DNA of 64,000 nucleotides from Dendrolimus kikuchii (taxonomy: Eukaryota > Arthropoda > Insecta > Lepidoptera > Lasiocampidae), in the NCBI GenBank assembly GCA_019925095.2, contig CM034392.1, positions 26,173,887-26,237,886 on the forward strand, in the 5' to 3' direction. This document shows, piece by piece, positions 1 to 9,773 of this stretch (its first letter is position 1; each line of letters begins with the position of its first letter). The position numbers were made by a program, and so were the translations under genes. The notes under the pieces are model-generated. The model was not told where the DNA came from. It did no database searches and saw nothing but the letters and a program-made list of their open reading frames with translations.

Positions 1-186
1 GGTCTAAAGTATGTCGCCATAACAACCTTGAGTTGTGTTCCGGCATTAATGACCAGGTTCCAGTCTCCCTTAAGAGAGTAGCAGCGCATTTGTAGCACCT
101 TTGATGTTACAAATGTCCATAGGCGATGGTAACCGCTTTCCATCAAGTGGGTCGTCTGCCTGTCTGCTGAACTCCTTCAATAAAAA
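1..186 (+). mobile_element. Family A SINE-like retroposon, 3' part
   Basis: Cut by the window start. It carries the family A landmarks: GTCGCCATAACAACCTTGAG, the CTTAAGAGAG block, the CATAGGCGATGGTAACCGC block and the CTGTCTGCTGAACTCC end followed by an A-rich tail. It forms the left end of a segment duplicated at 2461. Confidence 0.85.
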
Positions 187-578
187 TAAAACATTTTTGG
201 AAACAACTGCTGGGCCAACAGAAACGGCTATTAGACTTCTCATTATTGTCTATGCAGAAAGAGAATCTAGAAAAACTAAAATCGTCTTCAACTATAGGTG
301 ATTTGATAAATAAGTTTCACGATAAAAAGGCGAGAAGACTGTATCTTTGATTTGAATTGTTTGTCTTACTTAGGTCCTAGGAGCAGTAAGTATAAGTAAT
401 AACATACATTAATTAATTAATTCAATTGGAGCATTTATTGTTCAATTCAATTCAATTAATTTAATACGAAAATGGGTATACAAAAAGGTGTTAAATTTTA
501 CGTAGTACAGTTCTCCAAATTCCGCCTTTCGACATGCATGTATACAAGTATCCTGCTTACAAATTGTTGTATAATATA
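1..578 (+). repeat. Direct segmental duplication, copy 1
   Basis: Position 1 matches position 2461 (offset 2460), and the match continues through a family A copy, the GGGCCAACAGAAACGGCTAT flank, and then a segment of about 340 bp (about 236-578) that reappears at about 3153-3491. Copy 2 is interrupted by an insertion of about 470 bp. The unit contains no recognisable gene. Confidence 0.85.
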
Positions 579-789
579 GTCGCTTTCCGCGTCTGTGTCT
601 GTCTGTCTGTTTGTATATCCGCTAACTCCTCCTAAACCACGCAATGGATTTTTAAGCAGTCTTCACCATCAGGCAGTTAATTTTTCAGGGATTTTTGTGT
701 ATATACTCGTTGCTCTTCCGGATTCGGGCCAACTCTAACAACATCCTAAAAGTCCTGGCTAACAGGTTTGATGTGGCCTTTCTCAATTT
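579..789. other. No gene; low-complexity GTCTGTCTGT tract
   Basis: A short CTGT-rich tract is followed by a CGCTAACTCCTCCTAAACC block that resembles dispersed insect repeat tails. Nothing coding is seen. Confidence 0.4.
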
Positions 790-1135
790 TATTACCTGAA
801 GCAGGCAAATAGGCGGACGGCCCTATTGATGGAAAATGGTTACCGTCGCCTATGGACGTTTGCAATATTAGGGGCGTTGCCAACGCGTTTCCAGCCTCTA
901 AGAAATATTATATCGCCTTTATTAATCGACCCCATGTCGTAGCGAGAGAGAACTCTTCGGTGGGATGTTGTCTCCAGATCATTTTTGTACGCAGAATAAA
1001 CGTTCTAGAGAAGCGTTGCGTAGTTAAGCATGGGGGGGTGAATATCCTGTCGATGGCGAGCGGTGCGGTTGTAAAAGTGAGGCGTTGGCACCAGCTGAAA
1101 CAGCTCCTCGGAACATTCGGCTGGGCGTAACTATG
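790..1135 (-). pseudogene. Jockey-like LINE, C-terminal coding remnant and 3' end
   Basis: On the minus strand one frame reads ECSEELFQLVPTPHFY, then NRTARHRQDIHPP, and ends GNAPNIANVHRRR and a stop. The order ECSEELF, TARHR, HP is known from the C-terminus of Jockey-type reverse transcriptases in insects. One in-frame stop lies after the HPPMLNYATLL stretch, and the usual WNxLP segment has decayed, so this is a dead 5'-truncated copy. Its 3' end (VHRRR-stop, then the GGGCCGTCCGCC region) closely resembles the 3' end of family A and of the fragment at 44001-44240. The clade assignment is from memory of motifs. Confidence 0.7.
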
Positions 1136-1502
1136 TTCTAAATCTCAGCCTTGCCAACACAAACAAAAGCGCAGGGTCGACAGGGAGGAGGGGGTTTTTA
1201 GTGGGTATTGGGGTTGCTCGCCCGTGCAGCAACGCTCGGAGTCTTCCACACTATTCTGTGACGTCGATCGCGGACGGAGCACTGCCAAGAGCATACTATT
1301 GCTGCAGAGTTATCGCCCCCGACCGACGCGTGTCTTTCCCCTAGCAACGACCCAGTTTGTGCGTAAATCGGTTAAGCATTTTCCCTCGCCTCAAAAAAAA
1401 AAAAGCTCCTCGGAACACTGTTCGTTGTACAGGCGGTAGAATACGCAGAGGTACGCAAAGTCTCTCCGAAGACTAAGCAATTCTAAACCGCCTGTTTTTT
1501 TA
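1136..1502. other. No clear gene; possible decayed LINE
   Basis: This GC-richer stretch lies upstream, in the LINE sense, of the Jockey-like remnant and may be its decayed continuation. AGCTCCTCGGAACA occurs at about 1099 and 1406, suggesting a small internal rearrangement. No frame is convincingly coding. Confidence 0.35.
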
Positions 1503-1818
1503 TTTTTTTATTGCAGGAGTTCAGCAGACAAGCAGACGGCCCACTTGATGGAAAGCGGTAACCATCGCCTATGGACATTTGCGACACCAAGGGTGCTAAA
1601 AACGCGCTGCTGCTCTCTTAAGGGAGTTCCAGTCTCCCTTAGTCAATGCCGGAACACAACACAGGGTTGTTATAGCGACATACTGTAGACCAGGAGTGTT
1701 AGCCATCCAGTCGGGCAAATGCCCTACCGCCTGGCTATGGGTTGTTTTGTCGCCTCTTACGACAGGCCGTCCGGCCGCAGGAAATTGTATTCTTTCTCCG
1801 TTCCTGCACAGATAAAAT
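1503..1818 (-). mobile_element. Family A SINE-like retroposon, near full length
   Basis: It begins in plus coordinates with the T-rich tail and ATTGCAGGAGTTCAGCAGAC and ends with CCGTTCCTGCACAGATAAAA. All family landmarks are present, including the GGCCGTCCGGCCGCAGG block near the 5' end. Confidence 0.88.
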
Positions 1819-1854
1819 AATGTTAATATGGAATCATCGACTATACGAACGGCG

Positions 1855-2045
1855 TGACGCTGGGTGGAGTCAAGAGGGTCAGTCTGGTTTCCCCGTTGTT
1901 AGCACGTGGTAATTGTAACAATATGCACAATAGGACAGAAAACTGCCTAAGTGGTGCATGCGTTTCGGCCAGGATCGAATCCGCGCCCTTTGAGTTTACG
2001 ACGCGTGCGCTAGCCATTACGCTACCACGACTTAGATATATTACT
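1855..2045 (-). mobile_element. tRNA-derived SINE (family B)
   Basis: The minus strand starts AGTCGTGGTAGCGTAATGGC (A-box-like) and has GGATTCGATCC about 45 nt later (B-box-like). The body ATGCACCACTTAGGCAG and ACAATTACCACGTGCTAAC follows. The same arrangement recurs at 18968-19420 and 51853-52020. Split polymerase III promoter boxes with a tRNA-unrelated body are the hallmark of tRNA-derived SINEs. No tRNA cloverleaf is expected to be functional. Confidence 0.8.
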
Positions 2046-2349
2046 TCTGTCAAAATTATTAATGACAATTTAGACATTTACTTTCCGTATCTGCCAACCC
2101 TGGACACCACACATTCGCCACCAATAAAATATTTATGAAAGCACCCAGCCTTTTAATGGGATGCGTCAAGCTTCTACTGAAAGTCCGACGATTTTAGCCT
2201 CGTGGTAAGTGGTCTCTAGCGGTATTGCACGTCCACGCGAATTTCTTTCGTATTAACATGTTGCGTTTAGGATAGCGTATTCACCGCAACCAAATTGTCG
2301 TCGTACTAAGTTCGGTAAAGAAGTAATATGAAATGACGCGATCGATTCA
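2046..2349. other. No feature recognised
   Basis: Mixed-composition sequence without ORFs or repeats that I recognise. Confidence 0.3.
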
Positions 2350-2632
2350 TGTTATTTATCCGTGCTGGAACAGAGAAAGAATACAATTTACTGCGGCCAG
2401 CACACAGCCAGCACAGTCCAGGTGGTAGGGTATTTGCCCGACTGGATGGCTACCAACCCTGGTCTAAAGTATGTCGCCATAACAACATGAATTGTGTTCC
2501 GGCATTAGTGACCAGGTTCCAGTCTCCCTTAAGAGAGCAGCAGCGCATTTGTAGCATCTCTGGTGTTGCAAATGTCTATAGGCGATGGTAACCGCTTTCC
2601 GTCAAGTGGGCCGTCTGCCTGTCTGCTGAACA
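2350..2632 (+). mobile_element. Family A SINE-like retroposon, variant
   Basis: It starts TTATCCGTGCTGGAAC and carries the family landmarks, but the segment after ACTGCGG is rearranged (CAGCACACAGCCAGCACAGT). The 3' end stops at CTGCTGAA without an A tail and joins the flank shared with position 200. Confidence 0.82.
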
Positions 2633-3491
2633 GCTGCTGGGCCAACAGAAACGGCTATCAGACTTCTCATTATTCTCGACTTCTATATGAATGGTACATA
2701 TGATTTTACTTACCTGGGGGCAGGAATTAATGGAATTTGTAATTAGGTTTATATCCATGATTTGTATGTGCATTTTTCAAGTAATACTTAAGATATCTTA
2801 TAGTTGTTGACAGTTTCTAGAATACATTCAGTAACATTTAGTTATAGGTAATTTTTTTTTATTATTTACTTGTTTTGTTTGGGTATATTATTGTATAATT
2901 CTTATATATATATATATTTTGTTTATTAATGTACTGGTTCAAAGTCATCTACATACTTGGGGTCTTAGGACATATGAGGTTATGGAGGTGGGCACTGAAA
3001 ACCAGTGCTGTGTCGGAACATGTTCCGGCACAGCGAAACACTGAGTGCCAACCTCATTTTATATATTGCGGCTTTCTTTTATTGTTATTTTCTTTTCAGT
3101 TTGTATTGTGTGAGTCGCAATTTGAAATAAATATTTTCTTTCTTTCTTTCTTTATTTATTGTCTATACAGAAAGAGAATCTAGAAAAACTAAAATCGTCT
3201 TCAACTATAGGTGATTTGATAAATAAGTTTCACGATAAAAAGGCGAGAAGACTGTATCTTTGATTTGAATTGTTTGTCTTACTTAGCTCCTAGGAGCAGT
3301 AAGTATAAGTAATAACATACATTAATTAATTAATTCAATTGAAGCATTTATTGTTCAAATCAATTCAATTAATTTAATACGAAAATGGGTATACAAAAAG
3401 GTGTTAAATTTAACGTAGTACAGCTTCCCAAATTCCACCTTTCAACATGCATGTATACAAGTATCCTGCTTACAAATTGTGGTATAATATA
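2461..3491 (+). repeat. Direct segmental duplication, copy 2, interrupted
   Basis: It matches 1-578, with an insertion at about 2686-3152. The right part (3153-3491) differs from the left copy by only a few scattered bases, so the duplication is fairly young. Confidence 0.85.
2686..3152 (+). mobile_element. Retroposon with AATAAA and TTTC-repeat tail
   Basis: This is an insertion in the second copy of the segmental duplication. It contains GTGCTGTGTCGGAACATG next to its near complement TGTTCCGGCACAGCG, then GAGTGCCAACCTCATTTT, GAAATAAATATTTTC and a TTTC repeat. Comparable AATAAA plus TTTC tails occur at 13070-13270 and 36500-36690, and in reverse at 19239-19354. A short ATTATT-like duplication may flank it. 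Confidence 0.6.
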
Positions 3492-3499
3492 TTTATCTA

Positions 3500-3885
3500 A
3501 TTATTTAATTGAGAAAGAGAGTTGGTCTGAAAGAGAGTTGGTCTGAAAGAGAGTGTCGGGGTGAAGGTAAGGAAAGGAATGCTCCAGTGGTGCGGGCATG
3601 TGGAAAGAATGCATGATGAAAGAATGACTAAACAGATATACAATGCAAAAGTGGATGGATGCAGAAGTCGTGGAAGGCCACGACACACCTTCGATGATCA
3701 AATTGATCGTGTACTAGCAGGGTGATGTCAGGAGCCTTAAGAACAGACGAGCGTGCATGACAAGAGTTATGAATGTCAAAGAAGCAAGTGAGGTGTGTAA
3801 GATCAAGCCTCAATGGCGCTCTGTTGTTCGTGCCTACCCCGCAAGGGAACTGGCCTGAAGTTATGTATGTATGTAAAGTATGATA
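3500..3885 (+). pseudogene. RTE-like LINE (family F) 3' end
   Basis: It encodes the C-terminal tail of a LINE reverse transcriptase. The conserved order in the family is WFGHVERM, KQIYNAKVDG, RSRGRPRHTF, DQIDRVLAEGD, NRRACMTRVMNVKEASEV, KWRSVVRAYPARELA and a stop, followed at once by an ATGT repeat tail. In this copy GVKVRKGML and WCGHVERMHDERM are readable, but single-base changes break the frame near CTAGCAGGGTGATG. A 5' truncation with a microsatellite tail is typical of RTE-type elements. No domain with catalytic residues remains. Confidence 0.78.
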
Positions 3886-4584
3886 ATACTTGCAACAACT
3901 CTGAAGGGTTTATATTAATAAAAGAACAGCAGCTGGTCACATAGTTATAATTAGAGAACCTTACGTTTTAACACATTACAGACACTAAGATTAGTGTCTG
4001 TAATGTGTCCTCGAGCACTTTTAGAACACCTCGCCATCCCTCCAACAATTTAACAGTATAAGAAACTTAGCATATTGGCACAACCGACAGCGGATTGAAG
4101 TCATGGATAAACTATTTGAGTTAAAGGGTTATGCATGACAAGAATTTAATACATTATTGTTTGGATATTTCAGATAATATTTTATATAAGATATTGTATA
4201 AAATATTATAGTTAAAGTTTTATATGCAATAAAATAAGCCGAACACAGTATAAATCTATCGCGTCTGCCAACATGGAAACAAAATGTAGTGAATACCGTC
4301 TATATACAATTAAGACATTTTGAATTGTAATCTACACAATTATCACATTATACAAAAGATAGATATTGTAAAAAAATTATTGTAAATTATAGACAACTAC
4401 TCTATATAAAACAGGCGCTAAACACAGATTTGTATCGTTTAGAAATAAGAGGGTACATAACAAAATTAATTATTAACTTTAAACAGAAACATGACAGGAA
4501 CAACTATGCTACTAAATAACTAACAGTATGCATGTAGGTAATGAGTAGAATGTTATTAGTTAGTAGTAATATTGTATTGTAAAC
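3886..4584. other. AT-rich, no gene; contains a perfect inverted repeat
   Basis: No coding potential is seen. A perfect 18-bp inverted repeat sits at 3971-4008 (listed separately). Confidence 0.4.
3971..4008. repeat. Perfect 18-bp inverted repeat with 2-nt spacer
   Basis: ACACATTACAGACACTAA (3971-3988) is followed by GA and then its exact reverse complement (3991-4008). It could form a hairpin or cruciform. No function is evident. Confidence 0.9.
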
Positions 4585-4710
4585 AGACGAGCGTGCATGA
4601 CAAGAGCTATGAATGTCAAAGAAGCAACTGAGATGTGTAAGAATAGGCCTGAATGGCGCTCTGTTGTTCGTGCCTACCCCGCAACGGAACTGGCGTGAAG
4701 TTATGTATGT
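4585..4710 (+). pseudogene. Family F RTE-like LINE 3' fragment
   Basis: It starts at ACAGACGAGCGTGCATGACA and runs to GGCGTGAAG with the TTATGTATGTATGTA tail. It encodes only the last 45 or so residues of the RT C-terminus (RRACMTRAMNVKEATEM and on). Confidence 0.8.
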
Positions 4711-5394
4711 ATGTAGAGTAATATTGTAACAAATAAGAAGAAAAAAGAAATGCAAAAAAAAATGAAAAGCACAAAAAAATATGTGTACATTAAAACACCC
4801 TGACAAAAAACTTCGCAGAAGACGAACAAATTAAAAAAAAAACCTAAGTACATAACAAATGGTTATTTAAAATAAATAATTAACCTGAAATGGACGTACG
4901 CACTATCTGAGCGCTGCGATCGGCCCGAGCGAAATTCCGAAAGCTAATAAGTCGGGCCGAGTCTCATTTGTGTAGGACGCTCGTTTAAAAAAAAAAAGAA
5001 CAATAAGTCTGACGATAAAGGAGACGGCCCAATAATTTAGGGTCATTGTTTCACTTAATTTATGGAGTGCGGCTGCGGGATTGATTTGTAGGCTCCCGGG
5101 GGAATCTCGGGGGAAAAAAGGCGAGAAAAGGGGGCGAGATTTAGATTAGTGAAGTGGGAAGATGTTTGCTTAACTTGGAGGGGGCGAGAATAAAGGTGCT
5201 CATGTTGGCTAGGGTTTTACTTCTTTGTAGTTTACATCATTGATTGTACATTTTTTTTTATAATAAATTTGTACAAAGCTATATTAAATTACATATAATC
5301 GAATACAATGCAAGAAAACTTAACTTATTTGTATTGTATTCTACTCATAGTCCCTCAAGACTATAAGCAGAATACTGAGCCTAGATCACCGTCT
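4711..5394. other. No gene; GC-richer patch at about 4890-5190
   Basis: It contains a patch with GAGCGCTGCGATCGGCCCGA, GGGCCGAGTC and a G-rich GGGGGAATCTCGGGGG run. No ORF over 60 codons is convincing and no family is recognised. Confidence 0.35.
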
Positions 5395-5560
5395 TCTATG
5401 GGTAAGGTGCCCAGAAGGCTGGCTACGTTTCCTCGCTGGATCGCCATACTGATCCGTTGGCCGAGGTAAGCACCAGCCCTCTGATCACCCGAAGAGTCAA
5501 TGAGTCGTTTCGATAAATTTTGATAGAGGCTCATGGCCTCAGGACCCCACGGTCCAAGCG
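5395..5560 (-). pseudogene. Family W repeat-protein fragment (GPWG...AIQRGN)
   Basis: The minus strand reads TLGPWGPEAMSLYQNLSKRL, then SSGDQRAGAYLGQRISMAIQ and RGNVASLLGT. The same block is found at 9225-9350 and 63590-64000, so it belongs to a dispersed element that encodes protein. I recognise this as a sequence widespread in animal genomes beside reverse-transcriptase-like repeats but cannot name the domain. It is truncated at both ends. Confidence 0.6.
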
Positions 5561-5617
5561 TCTGGACAGATTTTTTTATATTAAAATTTGCTATGGTTTA
5601 TATAGTTCTATATTTCA

Positions 5618-5675
5618 TTTTTCCTGCCTCGGACAACAGATCAGTATGGTGATTCAGCGAGGTAACGTTGCCAGT
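5618..5675 (+). pseudogene. Family W fragment, inverted piece
   Basis: The plus strand reads LGQQISMVIQRGNVASS, matching part of 5395-5480 in the opposite orientation. The two pieces form a small inverted duplication separated by about 140 bp. Confidence 0.55.
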
Positions 5676-5893
5676 TCTTTATTGCAGGAATTCAGCAGAC
5701 AGGTAGACGGGCCACTTGATGGAAAGCGGTTTCCATCGCCTATGGACATTTGCAACATCAAAGTTGCTACAAATGCGCTGCTGCTCTCTCAAGGGAAACT
5801 GGAACCTGGTCACTAATGCCGGAACATAAGTCAAGGTTGTTATGGCGCATACTCTAGAACAGGGGTGGTAGCCGGCCGTAGGAAATTGTATGG
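5676..5893 (-). mobile_element. Family A SINE-like retroposon, internally deleted
   Basis: It starts TTTATTGCAGGAATTCAGCAG and ends in GGCCGTAGGAAATTGTATGG. It lacks the segment between the GTAGCC and GGCCG landmarks. Confidence 0.82.
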
Positions 5894-5993
5894 TTTGACT
5901 TCATTTATGACTTGATGATGACTAAACTGAACTAAGTTATAGTCTTATATACATTAAAGGTTAAGTTTTCGCCCTTATACTCGTTTTAATTTA

Positions 5994-6178
5994 ACTAGTG
6001 GTCGAAATTCGACCATAATAATTTATGTCAAAGACTACTTCTATAATCCCAGATTTCGCCAAGGGTACACTGTTAATTTGACTTGAACAATAAACAAAAG
6101 AGTATAATATATGCGTGTCTGTGTCAAATACATGCTAGTGTGTGTATTGTTTTTTATTGATTTAATGTATTTTTATGA
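5994..6178 (-). repeat. Dispersed repeat family D
   Basis: It shares CTAGTGGTCGAAATTCGACC, ACTTCTATAATC and GTCAAATACATG with copies at 14843, 42905 and 52777. Noncoding and of unknown class. Confidence 0.7.
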
Positions 6179-6392
6179 AGAGTTTGTTTGTTTGAACGCG
6201 CTAATCTCAGGAACTACTAGACTGATTTGACAAATTATGTCAGTGTTAGATAGCCCATTTATCGAGGAAGGCTATAGGCTATATATCATCACGCTAACAC
6301 CAATAGGAGCGGAGCACCAATGTTTCAAAATCGACGGGTTTTTATTAACTATTCCACGCGGACGAAGTCGCGGGAAGAAGCTAGTAAACTAT
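6179..6392 (+). repeat. Dispersed repeat family C
   Basis: It shares GAACGCGCTAATCTCAGGAA, the GCCCATTTATCGAGGAAGGC block, GGAGCGGAGCACCAATG and a CGCGGGAAGAAGCTAG end with copies at 12018, 16254, 16900, 24855, 33999 and 39022. Some copies begin beside TATATTAGTATA. It is probably the 3' end of a retroelement, but no coding frame is seen. Confidence 0.7.
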
Positions 6393-7404
6393 AAATGTGC
6401 GAAATTTCATACTCGTCTTTCCGTGGAATTTTCGTAAAATACATTTTTACAAAGTTTTTGCTTCACGTTTTGAAGTTTTCAAAGAACATTACTTACAGAT
6501 AATTGTTCTATAACTTTTATTAATATACATATAATTCCGTTAGCCTATGTTTGTCAACGTGTTATAAACTTTAAAATAAAATTCAAAATACACTTCTTAA
6601 GTATTACTTTAAAATTTTCACTGTTTTAGTCCAAAAAATATTATTATCAAATTGGACGTATGTTTAATCATCGGTCTTATTGACTCCCTAATCTGTTGCG
6701 CACAATGTAAAACTCGTATCTCATTCTCCCGCAAGCGTAGTTTTATAGATTTATCCCATGGGAACTCTTTATTTTTCGGGATCAAAAGTATCCTATATGT
6801 TGACCAGGGATATAAGCTACCACAGAGACAGAGAAACAAAAAACTTGAAAAAATCTAAATAAGTTCTATTTCACTTCTTACATCTCCTGGACTCGGTTTT
6901 TAGCATTTCTTTAATTGTACAGAAATTCGACTTCTACAGTTTTATTATATGTATAGATCTGTTTATCTTTATTGGTGTCGCTTTTTCGTTTCATCGAATT
7001 TCAAAACACGATTCTAAAGAAGTTTCACTTCAAAAATCCGCACATCAAAAATATCCGAATAACCGCACTGGGCTCGGATAGTGCGTACTCGTTAGCGAGA
7101 TATACGGAGCATCTTCTAAATATCCGAGGCGGGTGCAACGCACGTCCAGATCTCTATCTCAGTGGACAATACCGCGGCCGAGGCCCTCCGTCACGACAGT
7201 AGCGAAATATGGACGCCGACCAAACCCTTGTTTTATGTTAATGCAGCGACGTAAAGCGGCAACGCAGAATCGCCGACACGTGTGATTGAAGCGATATCGG
7301 GCTGATATATCCGAAATTAGTTATATTTAATTTCAAATTAATTGTGTCTAACTTACTAATGTAAGAACTTTTTAAAAAATCGATAAACGTCAATTAAGCA
7401 CTTA
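6393..7404. other. No gene; scraps of dispersed repeats
   Basis: A short family D piece (ATAAATGTGCGAAATTTCAT) lies at about 6393-6435. A GGGAACTCTTTATTTTTCGGG ATAAG-type repeat scrap lies at 6758-6820. A CpG-richer patch at 7070-7310 has no identifiable ORF. Confidence 0.35.
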
Positions 7405-7610
7405 GGGCGGCTTGCATAAGGTTGCTTAAATTTATTTAAGAAACACAAAACGTATTTAACACCCTTAATTACAATTAGCGTCTTGCACAACGCAAAGTAT
7501 GCCGCTAAATACGTTTAAAGAACTGTCAATACGTCTTGTGTTAAACATATTTAGACAGTTTAATGTGATTAACAAATTTTATTTAAAGGCGATCGTTGTG
7601 CAAGCGGCCC
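7405..7610. mobile_element. PIF/Harbinger-like MITE
   Basis: The terminal inverted repeats are GGGCGGCTTGCATAA (left) and GGGCCGCTTGCACAACG (right, reverse complement), flanked by TTA on both sides (7402-7404 and 7611-7613). A 3-bp TTA target duplication and GGGC-type termini fit PIF/Harbinger elements. The 206-bp interior is noncoding, so mobility would need a transposase encoded elsewhere. Confidence 0.75.
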
Positions 7611-7708
7611 TTAGTTTATTATTACGTATATAATTTACTGTTTTTTTTAAATATACCTATAATAATAATTATTGTGATTTTTTAAAAATTTCAATTCAAA
7701 CAAATTTC

Positions 7709-8027
7709 ATTTTTTTTTATCCGTGCAGGAACGGAGAAAGAATACAATTTCCTGCGGCCGGGCGGCCTGTCGTAAGAGGCAACAAAACAACCCACAGCTA
7801 GGTGGTAGGGCATTTGCCCGACTGGATGGTTACCACCCCTGGTCTAAAGTATGTCGCCATAACAACCTTGAGTTGTGTTCCGGCATTAGTGACCAGGTCC
7901 CAGTTTCCCTTAAGAGAGCAGCAGCGCATTTGTAGCAACTGCTGTTGCAAATGTCCATAGGCGATGGTAACCGCTTTCCATCAAGTGGGCCGTCTGCCTG
8001 TCTGCTGAACTCCTGCAATAAAAAAAA
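7709..8027 (+). mobile_element. Family A SINE-like retroposon, full length
   Basis: This is a good reference copy. It starts TTTATCCGTGCAGGAACGG, has CCTGCGGCCGGGCGGCCTGT near the 5' end, and ends CTGAACTCCTGCAATAAAAA. The 5' start and the reverse complement of the 3' end share TTTAT and TGCAGGA. Short ACAAAT sequences on both sides might be a target duplication. Confidence 0.9.
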
Positions 8028-8163
8028 ACAAATAGTGTAAATAATTCAGTTAATGGTTTACAATAATTTCTTTGGTAAATTATTGATCAGTAAGTGCCAA
8101 CTAAAAATTATTTCGTTTGTAATCCACTTTCCACCTTTTGTGGCAAGACTCAAGAGGAGCCTT

Positions 8164-9092
8164 TAATAGTACATTATGGTACTAGTGTGTAACATTGGTG
8201 ATTACCGCCGAGGCGCCATTGAGACTCGAGCCGTAGGCGAGGGTCTTAAGAGAGCCGAGGACGGTAATCATCAATACACACGTGTATAATACGACGTTTT
8301 TCAACACACTTGTGAATAAAATAACAACAAAAACTCATTTTATTTAGTAGATAAAAAAGAGTTATATATGAGTGAAAGTTTTATTTATTAAACACGTACA
8401 AGTTAAAATTATCTATTTAAATAAAAAGTTGCATGAAATGAGCAAGCAATAGGAACATTAATTTATTTGTTCTATAGAACACGATCTTTTTTTTGAATAA
8501 AAACTTTTTTAAGAACAAAGCAACTCAACCAATAAAATTAAAAAAAAAAATCTATAACTCACTAGTGAGTTATAATGTTTTTTACTCACAGTTTGATAAT
8601 GGGTGTCATTCTGTGCCTAATTGCGGTGACCATAGAGACACTTTATGAGCAAGTTTGTTGAAAAATTTTTTGTAAAAAACATTATAACTCACTAGTGAGT
8701 TATAGATTTTTTTTTAAATTTTATTGGTTGAGTTGCTTTGTTCTTAAAAAAGTTTTTATTCAAAAAAAAGATCGTGTTCTATAGAACAAATAAATTAATG
8801 TTCCTATTGCTTGCTCATTTCATGCAACTTCTTATTTAAATAGATAATTTTAACTCGTACGTGTTTAATAAATAAAACTTTCACTCATATATAACTCTTT
8901 TTTATCTACTAAATAAAATGAGTTTTTGTTGTTATTTTATTCACAAGTGTGTTGAAAAACGTCGTATGATACACGTGTGTATTGATGATTACCGTCCTCG
9001 GCTCTCTTAAGATTCTCGCCTACGGCTCGAGTCTCAATGGTGCCTCGGTGGTAATCACCAATGTTACACACTAGTACCATAATGTACTATTA
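8164..9092. mobile_element. 929-bp foldback element (long palindrome)
   Basis: The left arm is 8164-8585 (422 bp), the spacer 8586-8671 (86 bp) and the right arm 8672-9092 (421 bp). Arms are reverse complements with only a few mismatches; the compared stretch at about 8200-8290 looks roughly 95% or better. The outermost bases are TAATAGTACATTATGG on each side. Each arm also holds the 16-bp palindrome AACTCACTAGTGAGTT. There is no ORF. A transcript would fold into a long hairpin. Class is uncertain: a foldback MITE is likely, and a recent inverted duplication is the alternative. Confidence 0.85.
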
Positions 9093-9224
9093 TGTAATTT
9101 AGTAACCAAGATATGAATATAATGAGTTTACATTTAACCGACTTCTAAAAACTAAAATAAACTAATTTATAAAGTACAAGCGATTATAGACAGTGTAACA
9201 AATCGCTGCCAGACGGGAGCGTGC

Positions 9225-9350
9225 CCAGAAGGCTGGCTGCATTGCCGCGCTGTGTGGCGATACTTATTTGTTGGGCGAAATATGAGCCAGCCTTCTGATC
9301 ACGGGTGGCATCAAAGAGTTTCCTGCAAATCTCTTTGAAGAAGTTTTTAT
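9225..9350 (-). pseudogene. Family W repeat-protein fragment
   Basis: The minus strand reads FFKEICRKLFDATRDQKAGS, then YFAQQISIATQRGNAASLLG, the same block as at 5395 and 63590. Truncated, with no catalytic motif visible. Confidence 0.6.
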
Positions 9351-9509
9351 TTTATTTATTTTATGTGAAGTCCGTTAGCACATTGGATCGGACAGTTAAG
9401 TCAACTGAGACACTTTAATATCTTACAAAATGTCGTAGTCTCATAATTTTCTACAACCGTACAAAATTATGACGTCACAAGAAAAGGAGTCATACATTTT
9501 TTTTTCTTT

Positions 9510-9773
9510 TTTTTTATTGTAAGAGTGTCCACTTTATGGAAAGCGGTTGCCATCGCCTATAGATATTTACAACACCAAAGGTGCTACAAATGCGCTGCTG
9601 CTCTTAAGGAAGACTGGAACCTAGTCACTAATGCCGGAACACAACTCAAGGTTGTTATGGCGGCGTACTCTAGACCAGGGGTGATAGCCATCCAGTCGGG
9701 CAAATACCCTGCCACCTCGTTGTAGGTTTTTTTTTTGTCGCTTGTATTATTTCTCCGTTCCTGCACGGATAAA
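9510..9773 (-). mobile_element. Family A SINE-like retroposon, internally deleted
   Basis: The T-rich tail is followed by ATTGTAAGAGTGTCCACTTT, and the copy ends CCGTTCCTGCACGGATAAAT. Much of the GGCCG-rich 5' block is missing. Confidence 0.82.
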
